A DNA stretch of 64,000 nt from CAVXSP01 sp963724645 (GTDB taxonomy: Bacteria > Acidobacteriota > Vicinamibacteria > Vicinamibacterales > SCN-69-37): assembly GCA_963724645.1 (NCBI GenBank), contig CAVRVJ010000003.1, positions 310,001 to 374,000 of the forward strand. Reading direction: 5' to 3'. The notes under the pieces are model-generated. The model worked only from the letters and a program-made list of their open reading frames with translations, did no database searches and was not told the DNA's origin. Shown here in pieces: positions 43,312 through 51,896 of this stretch. How positions within the stretch are numbered: position 1 is the stretch's first letter; each line of letters opens with the position of its first letter. A program made the position numbers and the translations under genes.

Positions 43312-43806
43312 GTGGCGGTGCTGCGATTCCTCGCACAAACGATTCTGGCTGTCTGGGTGGGCGGATTGGCGATGCTCGGCGGGATCGCCGCGCCGGCACT
43401 CTTTCGCACGCTCGAGGCCCGCGATCCGATCGCCGGGCGCGAACTGGCCGGCGCCGTCTTCGGCGAGATCTTCCGGATGTTTCTCTGGGCCTCGATCGGG
43501 TGCGGCGTGCTGCTGATCGTCCTCCTTGCCATCCGGGCGGCGCTCGGACCGCGGCCGCGCCGGATCGGACTTCGCCTGTGGACGGTCATGGGCATGATGG
43601 CCTTGACTGCCGGCACGCTGATGGTCCTGGTGCCGCGGATCGACGGCATTCGTCGCGCCGTGAGCGGACCCATCGCCAGCCTGGCGCCCGCCGACCCGCG
43701 ACGGATTGAATTCGACCGCCTGCACGCGCTGTCCAGAGGCCTGATGCTCGTCACGCTGCTTGGCGGGCTCGGACTTGTCTGGTTCGAGGCGCAGGACACG
43801 CATTAG
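43312..43806 (+). CDS. DUF4149-type membrane protein
   Basis: 164 residues with four hydrophobic segments. FLAQTILAVWVGGLAMLGG, APALFR and GRELAGAVFGEIFRMF are typical of the DUF4149/TMEM205-like family, and RRIEFDRLHALSRGLML closes it. Function of the family is unknown. Divergent from transketolase, with only 36 bases between. Confidence 0.72.
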   Translation: MAVLRFLAQTILAVWVGGLAMLGGIAAPALFRTLEARDPIAGRELAGAVFGEIFRMFLWASIGCGVLLIVLLAIRAALGPRPRRIGLRLWTVMGMMALTAGTLMVLVPRIDGIRRAVSGPIASLAPADPRRIEFDRLHALSRGLMLVTLLGGLGLVWFEAQDTH

Positions 43807-43822
43807 ACCGCGGCCGCTCTGC

Positions 43823-43828
43823 TATAGT
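43823..43828 (+). promoter_or_regulatory. -10 box of the acyltransferase gene, probably leaderless
   Basis: TATAGT ends eight bases before GTG 43837. Confidence 0.45.
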
Positions 43829-43836
43829 CCCTAAGC

Positions 43837-44964
43837 GTGAGTCCGGACGACATCACGGAGGCCGTGCTCGCACGCGAGGACGTCGCTAAATACCTGCAGA
43901 GTCAGGAAGGCGGCGCCGACCCGGAAGCCCTTCGTCGCGTGGAGAGGTACCTCGACGAATTGCGCACGACGCAGCGGTACCGGTTCTATCGCGCGCTGCA
44001 GCACCCGCTCTACCCGATCTTCCGCAAGGTCAAACGGATCACCGAGGGGATCGATCGCGCCATTGACGCCACGCGGCGCGGCCACGTCGTCTACGTGTCC
44101 AATCACAAAAGCCATCTCGATTATCTGGTCGAGGGACTCGTGCTCGACGATCACGGCGTTCGGCCGCCGCTGATGGTCGCGGGCATCAATCTGTTTGGCG
44201 GTCCGTTTGGGCTGATTCACCGGCATGTCACCGGTGCCATTCCCATTCGCCGGAACAGCAAGGATCCGCTGTACCTGGTCACGCTGCGCGCCTACGTGGC
44301 GGAGCTGCTGAAGCGCCGCGACGTGCTGTATTACTCGGAAGGCGGCCGCAGCTACAGCGGCGAGCTCAAGTCGCCGAAGACCGGATTGCTTCAGGCCGCC
44401 CTCCTTGGCGACCGAGGAAATCTCTCGATCATGCCGATGGCGATCGCCTACGACCTGGTGCTCGAGGCGGGGATCATCTCGCGGGAGGCCACCAGGCATC
44501 GCTCGCGGCCGTTCAGCCAGGAGCTGGGCGAGATGGTGAGGCATGCGGTCGGCTTTCATACCCGGGCCTTCGTCACGTTCGGGCAGCCTATTCCGCTCGC
44601 CGACTACGACCCTGAGTCGCGCCGGGATCTGGTCTCGCTCGCCCATCGCGTGCAGAACGACATCGGCCATCTCTACAAGGTGCTGCCGACCGCACTGGTC
44701 GCGTCGGCCATGAAGCCGCAGATGACGCGCGCCGAACTCGCCGCCAGGATCGACGAGCTGCTCCCGAAGTTCGTCGAGGCGGGCGCGAACCTGGCCGTCC
44801 GCAGTGGACGCCAGGCCGTCGACCATGGCGTGGATCAGCTGATCGAGCGCGGCGTGCTCGTCGCCGATCGCCTCCGCCTGCGCGTCCGGGATCGGATCGT
44901 GCTCCGCTTCTACGCGCGCACGGTCGAGCACCTGTTGGCTCCGAGCCGCCGGTCCGTCCACTGA
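43837..44964 (+). CDS. 1-acyl-glycerol-3-phosphate/glycerol-3-phosphate acyltransferase family protein
   Basis: 375 residues. VVYVSNHKSHLDYLV holds the HX4D catalytic motif, ILFGGPF-like INLFGGPFGLIHRH and AIPIRRNSKDP the binding motifs, and YYSEGGRSYSGELKSPK the EGGRS phosphate-binding motif. The C-terminal 80 residues are helical. It resembles PlsB-type acyltransferases more than small PlsC by its arrangement, but is much shorter than full PlsB. It should acylate glycerophosphate during phospholipid synthesis at the inner membrane. Confidence 0.82.
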   Translation: MSPDDITEAVLAREDVAKYLQSQEGGADPEALRRVERYLDELRTTQRYRFYRALQHPLYPIFRKVKRITEGIDRAIDATRRGHVVYVSNHKSHLDYLVEGLVLDDHGVRPPLMVAGINLFGGPFGLIHRHVTGAIPIRRNSKDPLYLVTLRAYVAELLKRRDVLYYSEGGRSYSGELKSPKTGLLQAALLGDRGNLSIMPMAIAYDLVLEAGIISREATRHRSRPFSQELGEMVRHAVGFHTRAFVTFGQPIPLADYDPESRRDLVSLAHRVQNDIGHLYKVLPTALVASAMKPQMTRAELAARIDELLPKFVEAGANLAVRSGRQAVDHGVDQLIERGVLVADRLRLRVRDRIVLRFYARTVEHLLAPSRRSVH

Positions 44965-44975
44965 TCAAGGCGCTT

Positions 44976-45026
44976 CAGAGACAAAGGGTCAGAGGGTGAA
45001 AGGGACCCTCTCACCCTTTGTCCCTG
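44976..45026. terminator. Bidirectional terminator between acyltransferase and M20 peptidase
   Basis: Twenty-two-base arms (44976-44997 and 45005-45026) pair with two mismatches, with GAAAGGG as loop. The stem contains AAAGGGT...ACCCTTT, giving T runs on either strand. It includes the last codons of the minus-strand peptidase. It shares AGGGTGAAAG and CTCTCACCCTTTG with the hairpin at 41391. Confidence 0.65.
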
Positions 45027-46144
45027 AGCCGTCTGAGCGTCTCCACAAGGACATCTCGGCACGCAACGACGTCCTCGACATTCACGTATTCGCTCAAACT
45101 GTGCAGTCCGGCGCCGCCGGGACCGAAAAGGGCCGTCGGAATGCCTGCGGCGCCGAGGATCGCAGCATCCGTCCAAAAGGACATGCCGATTGGTTCGCTG
45201 CCTCGGCCGGATCGGCGGAGGACATCGCCGAGCGTCACGACAAGCGGGTGCGCCGCATCCAGACGATAAGGCGGGCGGTGCGTCATCAGGCGTGCGTCGG
45301 CCTCGAACTCGGGATCGTCCCGTTTGAGATGTCGGAGAATGGTGTCGATTTCGCGAATCGACGTCTCCGCATCCTCGCCGGCGACGGTTCTGCGCTCCAT
45401 CAGCAGGGTGCAGGTGTCCGGATAGCTGCTCAACTCGCGGCCGCCGGTGATGATTGACGCGTGCAGCGAGCCCGCGCCTTCGAGCCCGGTCGCGGGGCGC
45501 GACTGGATCTCGCGATCGAGTCGTTCGAGGGCGTTCAGCACCCTTCCCATCCGCATGATCGCGTCTCGCCCGTCCGCAGGCCGGCTGCCGTGAGCCGCAC
45601 GGCCGCGAGTCACGATCTCGAGCCAGGCGAATCCCTTGTGGGCGACGGCCACCTTGAGATCCGTCGGCTCGGTGATGATCGCGGCATCGGCGCGCCATTC
45701 GCGCGCCAGCTCTTCGGCCCCCACGCTCTCGTGCTCCTCATCCACGACGACCGCCACGATCAACCGGCCTCGCGTCCAGGACGGCGCCAGGACGCCGGCT
45801 GCCGCAATCATCGCGGCCACGCCGCCCTTCATGTCCTGGGCGCCGCGACCGTACAGGCGGCCGGCCTCGATCCTCGGCAGGAACGGGTCGGCCATGCCCT
45901 CCACTCCCACTGTGTCGATGTGCCCGCACAGCATGATCGCCGGCCCGGCGGTTCGGCCATGAAGTGTGCCGATGGCGTTCGGCCGTCCCGGCCGAACCGG
46001 CTGCATGACTACATCGAGCCCGGCTCGCTCCATTGCACGCCGGCAGACCTCAGCCGCTTCGGCTTCTCCTGGTGCACCGGGAACCAGCCCGGGATTGACC
46101 GAGTTGACGGACACCAACTCGTGAAGGAGAGGAAGAGGATCCAT
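45011..46144 (-). CDS. M20 family metallopeptidase (ArgE/DapE/CPG2 type)
   Basis: 377 residues, intact. Metal-site motifs are MLCGHIDTVG (first His and Asp), YGRGAQDMKGG (bridging Asp), VVDEEHESVG (catalytic Glu-Glu) and the late FGPGGAGLHSLSEYV (last His). The lid domain carries AAHGSRPADGRDAI. It hydrolyses an N-acyl or peptide amide bond; the substrate cannot be decided among deacetylase, desuccinylase and dipeptidase. Divergent from the SDR gene at 46234; the AT-rich gap 46145-46221 has imperfect AACTTGGA/AACTCAGA-like direct repeats. Confidence 0.85.
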   Translation of the reverse strand: MDPLPLLHELVSVNSVNPGLVPGAPGEAEAAEVCRRAMERAGLDVVMQPVRPGRPNAIGTLHGRTAGPAIMLCGHIDTVGVEGMADPFLPRIEAGRLYGRGAQDMKGGVAAMIAAAGVLAPSWTRGRLIVAVVVDEEHESVGAEELAREWRADAAIITEPTDLKVAVAHKGFAWLEIVTRGRAAHGSRPADGRDAIMRMGRVLNALERLDREIQSRPATGLEGAGSLHASIITGGRELSSYPDTCTLLMERRTVAGEDAETSIREIDTILRHLKRDDPEFEADARLMTHRPPYRLDAAHPLVVTLGDVLRRSGRGSEPIGMSFWTDAAILGAAGIPTALFGPGGAGLHSLSEYVNVEDVVACRDVLVETLRRLRDKG

Positions 46145-46221
46145 ACGTGGAAACTTGGAACTCAGACCTTAGAACTTAAGGCTCGTTAAGGCGGAACTCA
46201 AAACGAAAACTCGCGCGAGAC

Positions 46222-46227
46222 TATGAT
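46222..46227 (+). promoter_or_regulatory. -10 box of the SDR gene, probably leaderless
   Basis: TATGAT ends six bases before ATG 46234. Confidence 0.45.
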
Positions 46228-46233
46228 CGGCGG

Positions 46234-47028
46234 ATGCAGAGACTGACCGGCCGTGTTGTCGCGATTACGGGCGCCTCCGCGGGGATCGGGCGCGCGACGG
46301 CCGAGTTGCTGGCCGAAGAGGGCGCGGCTGTCGTGCTTTCCGCCCGGCGAGCCGACCGGCTCGAAGAGGCCGTATCCTCGATTGCCAGTCGCGGCGGAAG
46401 AGCCCTGGCCGTGCGGAGCGATGTCGTCAATCCAGCCGACATGGAGGCGGTGGTTACCCGCGCGGTCGAGACGTACGGACAGCTCGACGTGATGATTTGC
46501 AACGCCGGCATCGCCTTTCATGACGCGTTCGATCGCACGCCGGAAAACGTGATGCGGCGGGTCGTGGACGTGAACCTCATGGGCACGTTCTACGCGGCGC
46601 ACGCGGCCTTGAAGGTTTTTCTCCCTCGCAACACCGGCCACATTATTGCCGTCTCTTCCATCGTTGGCCGGCGCGGTATGGCCGGATCGGCCGTGTATTC
46701 GGCGACGAAGGCCGCGCAGATTGGGTTCATCGAGGCCTTGCGCGCCGAGTTTGCCGGCACCAAGCTCCGCGCCTCGGTCGTCTATCCCGTCAGCACCGCG
46801 ACAGAGCTCCACGAGGCCATCCACCGGGATTTTGGCTACAAGGTGCATGGCCTCGGCCCGCGACAGTCGGCGGCGACGGTTGCTCGCGCGATCGTGGATT
46901 GCGTTATCTCTCCGAAAGTCGAGGTCTATCCGTTCCCCAAGGCCTGGTGGCTTGCGGTCTTGAGCGTCGTCGCGCCCGCCCAGGCCAATCGAGTCGTGCA
47001 GAAGTGGGGACGACGAGTCGAACGCTGA
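46234..47028 (+). CDS. Classical short-chain dehydrogenase/reductase
   Basis: 264 residues. The cofactor motif is TGASAGIG, NAGIAF gives NNAG-like NAG, and the active site is the Ser in AVSSIVGRRG with YSATK (YxxxK). Arg residues after the second strand (SARRADR) suggest NADPH. It reduces or oxidises an unknown alcohol/ketone. The C-terminal PFPKAWWLAVLSVVAP could be a membrane-associated helix, as in lipid-related SDRs. Intact. The 275 bases after it contain only a weak repeat-like string near 47150-47195. Confidence 0.88.
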   Translation: MQRLTGRVVAITGASAGIGRATAELLAEEGAAVVLSARRADRLEEAVSSIASRGGRALAVRSDVVNPADMEAVVTRAVETYGQLDVMICNAGIAFHDAFDRTPENVMRRVVDVNLMGTFYAAHAALKVFLPRNTGHIIAVSSIVGRRGMAGSAVYSATKAAQIGFIEALRAEFAGTKLRASVVYPVSTATELHEAIHRDFGYKVHGLGPRQSAATVARAIVDCVISPKVEVYPFPKAWWLAVLSVVAPAQANRVVQKWGRRVER

Positions 47029-47303
47029 TGGACCCCGCTGGCGCGGGCCTCTACGTGGTCTCGAGGGCGAGCGCGCCTGGGCCGAGAATCGTGGTCACCC
47101 ACATGTCCGCGTCGCCCTCACCAGCACGTCGAACCAGGGGTCCACAAGTCGACACGACATGACGTGGCCCCGTCACCCACTGCACGTGAGTGACTTACCC
47201 GAGTCCCGCCGTCCCGCCGCCCTCGTGTCGATTCCGACCGGGCTCGTTCGACGTGTCAGTGAAGGGCACAGTGACCACATCCCGCCCTCCAAGGAGAGAT
47301 GCC

Positions 47304-47819
47304 ATGCGATTCCACCAGTCAACCGCCCGCCGCATATCCGTCCCCACGTCGATCGCGGCCCAGCGGCGCGCAGACCGGCGCATGTCCGCTGCTCTCTGGG
47401 TCGTGCAGGGGCTTGTGGCCCTTGTCTTCTTGATGGCCGGCAGCATGAAGCTCGTGATGCCGCTCGAGGCGATGGCAATGCCCGTGGCGCTGCCGGGGTG
47501 GTTTCTCCGCTTCATTGGCATCGCTGAGGTGCTGGGCGCCATCGGACTCATCGTGCCGAGCGTCACGCGCATCCGGCCGGGGCTGACGCCACTGGCCGCT
47601 TGCGGTCTGCTCATCATCATGACGGGCGCCACGGTGGTCACGCTCGTCGGCGGAGGCGGCGCCCAGGCCCTCGGCCCGGTAGTCATCGGCGGACTTCTTG
47701 CCGGCATCGTCCACGGCCGTGCGCAACGGCTGCCGATCGCCACGCGTGGCGTCGCGCGCACCGACGCCGTGATCGAGTCGGCCGTTCGACGTCGTGACAG
47801 CGTGGCGGCATCGGCGTAG
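47304..47819 (+). CDS. DoxX-like membrane protein
   Basis: 171 residues from ATG 47304, with AAGGAGAG ribosome-binding site at 47291-47298. Four hydrophobic segments include WVVQGLVALVFLMAGSMKLV, FIGIAEVLGAIGLI and LAACGLLIIMTGATVVTL, the DoxX pattern. A 35-residue Arg/Ala-rich N-terminus and C-terminal tail flank them. DoxX proteins take part in redox or stress-related membrane functions; role here is unknown. A longer start at 47190 is unlikely given the ribosome-binding site. Confidence 0.75.
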   Translation: MRFHQSTARRISVPTSIAAQRRADRRMSAALWVVQGLVALVFLMAGSMKLVMPLEAMAMPVALPGWFLRFIGIAEVLGAIGLIVPSVTRIRPGLTPLAACGLLIIMTGATVVTLVGGGGAQALGPVVIGGLLAGIVHGRAQRLPIATRGVARTDAVIESAVRRRDSVAASA

Positions 47820-47930
47820 CCGCGCGCGCGACGGCCGCTTCGGAAGCGGGCGTGCTGCGTTGTCGTCGAGACGGGTTTGGTGACAGCATTCAAGGGTCGC
47901 TGAGCACGGAGATCGCGCAAGAGCGCCCTC

Positions 47931-48365
47931 ATGCTTTCGAAACTCTTTATTGCCTGGTCCCTGATGGCACTGTGCGTGGTGATTCACGCCAGTGGTGTGA
48001 CGTCGGCCATGCGCTGGGAGCGCCGTCAGCCAGCCAGCTCGCAACAATTCTGGCCGTGGACCTTGCTGTTCATTCGGCTGGCAGGCTGGATTATCTCCTT
48101 CCACCTGTTTGAGATCACGGTCTGGGCGCTGCTTTACCTTGGACTGCACGCCATGCCCGACCTGCAAACCGCGCTCTATTTCAGCGCGGTCACCTACACG
48201 ACTACCGGTTACGGCGACCTCGTGCTGCCGAAAGAATGGCGTTTGGTCGGGGGCGTCGAAGCACTGACGGGCATCCTGATGTGTGGGTGGTCCACCGGAT
48301 TCTTCTTTGCGGTTGTCAGCCAGATGTTCGAGGTAAAGACAAAGCCTGTCGATCCCACATCTTGA
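47931..48365 (+). CDS. Two-pore-helix potassium channel (ion channel domain)
   Basis: 144 residues. A first hydrophobic segment (LFIAWSLMALCVVIHAS) is followed by the channel unit: LFEITVWALLYLGLH, pore helix AVTYTTTGYGDLVLP with the K+ selectivity filter TTGYGD, and EALTGILMCGWSTGFFFAVV. It forms a tetrameric K+ channel of the Ion_trans_2 type in the inner membrane. No regulatory RCK domain is attached. Intact. Confidence 0.88.
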   Translation: MLSKLFIAWSLMALCVVIHASGVTSAMRWERRQPASSQQFWPWTLLFIRLAGWIISFHLFEITVWALLYLGLHAMPDLQTALYFSAVTYTTTGYGDLVLPKEWRLVGGVEALTGILMCGWSTGFFFAVVSQMFEVKTKPVDPTS

Positions 48366-48443
48366 CTGGCCGTCAATCCGTCCTTCGTGTTTGCGTTACA
48401 CCGCCGCCCGGGTCAATAATCGCCGCACCTGGGAGATTTGCAC

Positions 48444-49488
48444 ATGAATCGACGAAAGTTTCTCGCCGGCGCCGCTGTGGCCGGCGCGGGTATGGTCGCG
48501 GGCGTGACGACGCTGGTCGCGCAGGCGCCGCAGGCACCGGCGGCCGGCCAGGCGCCGGCAGGCGGCGGACGCGGACGTCAGGGAGGCGGCGGCGCAGGTC
48601 GCGGCGGCGGCTCGCCGGCCGCCGTGCCGGCCGAACGGCTCGCGCGCATCTCGCTGATGACGCTGAATTTCAACAGCGTCATGAAGCTGCCGTGGAACAG
48701 CAATCCAACGCCGGCGCAGATCATCAACTTCCTGGATCTGCCGCAGGACCTACATGGAGCACTACGGCGTCCCCAACATCGAGTATCAGCACAATCACCT
48801 CGTCCAGGGGAACAGCACGCCGCCCGACGCGGCCTTCTTCCGTGAGGTGAAGGCAAAGCAGGATGCGGCGAAGGTCACCGCCACGCAGATCAACATCGAG
48901 ATCGGTGAGCTGACCACGGCGTCGCCTGAGGGGCCGCGCGTCGCGTTGTCGCGTGAGGCTCGGGCGACGTGGCTCGCGCTCGCGAAGTTGTGGGTGGACG
49001 CGGCCCCGATCCTGGGCGTCAAACGCTTGATGCTCAACCAGACCGGGCTCAACCAGGAGAACAAAGCCGGCGTCATCTCGATCTGGAAGGAAATCCAGGA
49101 CTACGCCCGGCCGAAAGGCATCATGATTTCCGCCGAAGGACGCGGCGGCGGAGGCGGACGCGGAGCGGCCGCACCGGCCGCACCGGCGACACCGCCGCCG
49201 CCCGGCTGGATCCTTCTCGAAGAGGTCATCGAAGCCGCCCGCGGCTACTCGAACATCGACATCGGCGGCGCGGGCGCGCCCAATCAACAGGCGCTCCACG
49301 ACGCGATCAAAACCCTGTTCAAGACCACGGCGGGCAACATGCACATCAAGTCGAGTCCGAACTGGGACATCGGCCTCGCCGTCCGCTACACGGAATCGCT
49401 GGGATACAAGGGCACGTATTCGATCGAGGTCAACCCCGAGAACGCCATTCGCGTCGTCTACAACACCATTCTCGCGGCGCTCGCGTAG
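48444..49488 (+). CDS. Tat-exported TIM-barrel protein (sugar phosphate isomerase/epimerase-like), first copy (frameshift)
   Basis: About 348 residues from ATG 48444. The Tat signal MNRRKFLAGAAVAGAGMV has the twin Arg. A Gly/Ala/Gln-rich linker leads to RISLMTLNFNSVM; the frame changes near 48745, then YGVPNIEYQHNH, TQINIEIGEL, GVKRLMLNQTGL and NMHIKSSPNWDIGLAVRYTESLGYKGTYSIEV follow. This is a xylose-isomerase-like barrel with metal-binding Glu/His candidates. Probably periplasmic. Substrate unknown. A paralogue follows. Confidence 0.72.
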
Positions 49489-49516
49489 CGCCGGCGGAAT
49501 CACGGAGAGCACGAGC

Positions 49517-50563
49517 ATGAATCGACGAAAGTTTCTTGTGGGCTCCGCGGCGGGCGCCGTGGGCATCGCCGGGCTGGGTCTTGTCGGGAACGCGCAGGCT
49601 CCGGCAGCCGGTCAGGCGCCGGCGGGCGGGCAGGCCCCCACGGCCGCGGGCCGTCAGGGCGGCGGTCGTGGTCGCGGCTTTGGCTCGCCGGCGAACGTAC
49701 CGGCGGAAAAGCTGGTGCGGATCTCGCTCATGACGCTGGATTTCAGCGCGTACCGGGTTCCGACCAACGGCACGCCGCCGACCCCCACGCAGACGCTGAC
49801 CAGCATCCTCGACTTTCCGAAGATGTATGTGGAGGTGTACGGCGTTCACAACATCGAGTTTCAGATCGGCGACCTCCGGCCGTCGCTGACCGACCCGAAT
49901 TTCACCAAGCAGATGAAGGACAAGCTCGCGGAGTTCCAGATGACGCCGACCCAGATCAATCTGGAGTTGGGCGCCCAGTACGGCATGGCCGCGGACGCGG
50001 CCGGTCGCCAGAACGGTCTCGACCAGATCAAGAAGTGGATCGACGTCGCGAACGAGTACGGCATCAAGCGTCTGATGCTGAACCAGGACCAGGGCAACCT
50101 GACGAAGGAAAAACGGGCTGAGGCGGTGGCTTACATGAAGGCGGCAGCCGACGCGGCCCGGCCGAGCGGGATCAAGATTTCGGTCGAGACACGGGGCGCG
50201 GCGCAGCCGTCAGTCGCCGGCCCCGACGGCACGCGCGTGCCCCAGGACCTCGGGATGAAGCCGTGGGAATTCATGATCGGCATCATCGAGGCCGCCGGCG
50301 CGAACTCGAACGTCGACATCGGCAACGTCGGCGCCAGCAACCAGAAAGAGCTCGACGACTGCATCAGGGCCTGGTTCCCCTTTTCATCGGGCAACATGCA
50401 CATCAAGTCGAGCCCGAACTGGGACATGGGCGCCGCGGTCCGGCTCACTGAGTCGTTGGGTTACAAAGGTCTTTATTCGCTCGAGATTCAGCAGGGCCAC
50501 GAAGCGCTTCGTATCGGCTACAACCAGGTGCTCGCGAACATCGTGAACAAGGCAGGACTCTAA
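49517..50563 (+). CDS. Tat-exported TIM-barrel protein, second copy
   Basis: 348 residues, intact. Tat signal MNRRKFLVGSAAGAVGIAG. The domains align with the preceding gene along their length: RISLMTLDFSAYR, YGVHNIEFQIGDL, TQINLELGAQYGM, YGIKRLMLNQDQGNL, NMHIKSSPNWDMGAAVRLTESLGYKGLYSLEI. The pair is 28 bases apart and arose by duplication. Both resemble sugar phosphate isomerase/epimerase family proteins exported in several environmental phyla. Confidence 0.78.
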   Translation: MNRRKFLVGSAAGAVGIAGLGLVGNAQAPAAGQAPAGGQAPTAAGRQGGGRGRGFGSPANVPAEKLVRISLMTLDFSAYRVPTNGTPPTPTQTLTSILDFPKMYVEVYGVHNIEFQIGDLRPSLTDPNFTKQMKDKLAEFQMTPTQINLELGAQYGMAADAAGRQNGLDQIKKWIDVANEYGIKRLMLNQDQGNLTKEKRAEAVAYMKAAADAARPSGIKISVETRGAAQPSVAGPDGTRVPQDLGMKPWEFMIGIIEAAGANSNVDIGNVGASNQKELDDCIRAWFPFSSGNMHIKSSPNWDMGAAVRLTESLGYKGLYSLEIQQGHEALRIGYNQVLANIVNKAGL

Positions 50564-50601
50564 TCTCCTCAGCTCTGCGCACACTTCACTTTGCGTCTTG
50601 C

Positions 50602-50845
50602 CGTCTCGACGAACTGCGCCAGGACGTCCGGTACGCCTTGCGCACGTTGCGCCGGAATGGTGTCGCCACAATCGTCGGCATCCGCGGGCCTCGTGAGTGG
50701 GATGTTATTTGACGTCAAGCCCTATGACGTCGTGACGTACGCAGGTGTCGTCGCGGGCCTTGGTCTGTTATCGCTGCTTGCCACGTATGTGCCGGCACGT
50801 CGAGCCGCGCACATCGACCCGCTGCTCGTACTACAGCAAGAATGA
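50602..50845 (+). pseudogene. Remnant of an ADOP/MacB-type ABC permease with a large internal deletion
   Basis: One frame from 50602 reads RLDELRQDVRYALRTLRRNG, the typical soluble N-terminus of acidobacterial duplicated-orphan permeases. Within 30 bases another frame continues GLVSGMLFDVKPYDVVTYAG and LLATYVPARRAAHIDPLLVLQQE, which is their extreme C-terminus. The intervening roughly 700 residues are absent. Join lies near 50670-50690. Bases 50846-50972 beyond contain nothing I can support. Confidence 0.7.
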
Positions 50846-50972
50846 GCGCTATAGCCTGCTGAACCCGCACGCCATCGGTCTTGCTTTGGAGTGCGCTCGG
50901 CGCAATTGAACTCAAACGCGCGGGGCGATCGCGGCCGATTCCGGCGCCCGCGAGCCGGATGGCACAATTGGC

Positions 50973-51269
50973 CTATTGAACCTCGATCTCCACACCTCCC
51001 GTGAGACCGGCCGCCACGTTGAAGATCGTCGCGCCAATCAGCGTGAAGATGAATCCCATCACGCCGTAGCAAATCGGCAAAATGACGATGGCGCCGACGC
51101 CGAACAGCATCCCCCCGAACGGCAGGGCCGAGCTGGCGCCGCCCATCTGACCGGCGAACCCGGCCATGCCAATCAGCGCGAAGACGGCGCCGATCAACAA
51201 ACCGATTCCCGCGTACAGCACCGCCGCGATCTTCGCGAGTGACAACGCCCCGATGCGCTTGATCACCAT
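50973..51269 (-). CDS. Small membrane protein, possibly DUF3566-like
   Basis: 98 residues from ATG 51269, with GGAGG five bases upstream; the ATG at 51281 lies in front of that site. Sequence MVIKRIGALSLAKIAAVLY resembles the opening of DUF3566-like transmembrane proteins, followed by two long hydrophobic segments (LIGAVFALIGMAGFAG, VILPICYGVMGFIFTLIGATIF) and GGVEIEVQ. Function unknown. Confidence 0.65.
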   Translation of the reverse strand: MVIKRIGALSLAKIAAVLYAGIGLLIGAVFALIGMAGFAGQMGGASSALPFGGMLFGVGAIVILPICYGVMGFIFTLIGATIFNVAAGLTGGVEIEVQ

Positions 51270-51419
51270 GGGATCCTCCATCCAGCTAATGCCGGAAGAA
51301 CTTGACGTTTCGTCGAGTTGGACGCCAGGACTCTAGCACGCGGCGGGTGCACTCGTGCCGCCGCTTTACCAACGCCGGTCCAGCGCCTTCGTCGGCGCGG
51401 CTTCGGTGACGGCCGCCGT

Positions 51420-51713
51420 TCAGCCCTTCCGGAACGCGATCGCCTTCTTCTGCAGTTCGACGCCCTTCTGGACCTCTACGATGGGAGAGATCTCGTAGTC
51501 GAGGAGCGAACCCGCCCACGGCGCGGTCGCCTCGAACATGACCTCGGCTGACGACGCTTCACAGACGCAGAAGCCTCCGCCGTCAGCACGTGCCCACATC
51601 CCTTTGAACTCGAGTCCCTGCGGCGGCTTCCAGCGCGAGAACACCTCGAGCCCTTTTTCCGCGGTGTCCGGGCCTTGTCCCGACCGGGTCTTCCAGCCAA
51701 CATAAAAGAGCAT
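51420..51713 (-). CDS. DUF3303-like small protein
   Basis: 97 residues from ATG 51713 (MLFYVGWKTRSGQGPDTA). Compact alpha/beta pattern FKGMWARADGGGFCVCEA and DYEISPIVEVQKGVEL, as in DUF3303 and YCII-like dimeric alpha-beta barrels. Enzymatic role unknown. Bases 51270-51419 separate it from the small membrane protein and show no feature. Confidence 0.72.
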   Translation of the reverse strand: MLFYVGWKTRSGQGPDTAEKGLEVFSRWKPPQGLEFKGMWARADGGGFCVCEASSAEVMFEATAPWAGSLLDYEISPIVEVQKGVELQKKAIAFRKG

Positions 51714-51896
51714 CGTCTGCCTCCTGTTTGATAACCGCGCACATCGCCGTACGCGGGTGTGAAAGGGATGAGTGTCGCTGCCGAGGAATTCGATGTCAAC
51801 TCTGCGGTGAGGTCGTTCACGGAGCTGTAGCCAGGCGTCACAATGGCAGCCGGCGAACCGCGTCCAGCGTTGAGATACAATCCGCCGACCACGCAC

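Noticed and set aside
45461..46189. Plus-strand frame of 242 residues
   Set aside because: It is antisense to the intact M20 peptidase.
47145..47195. Sixth full copy of the palindromic repeat
   Set aside because: ATGACGTGG and GTGAGTGACTT resemble the arms, but the arms do not pair well, so I only mention it as a faint relative.
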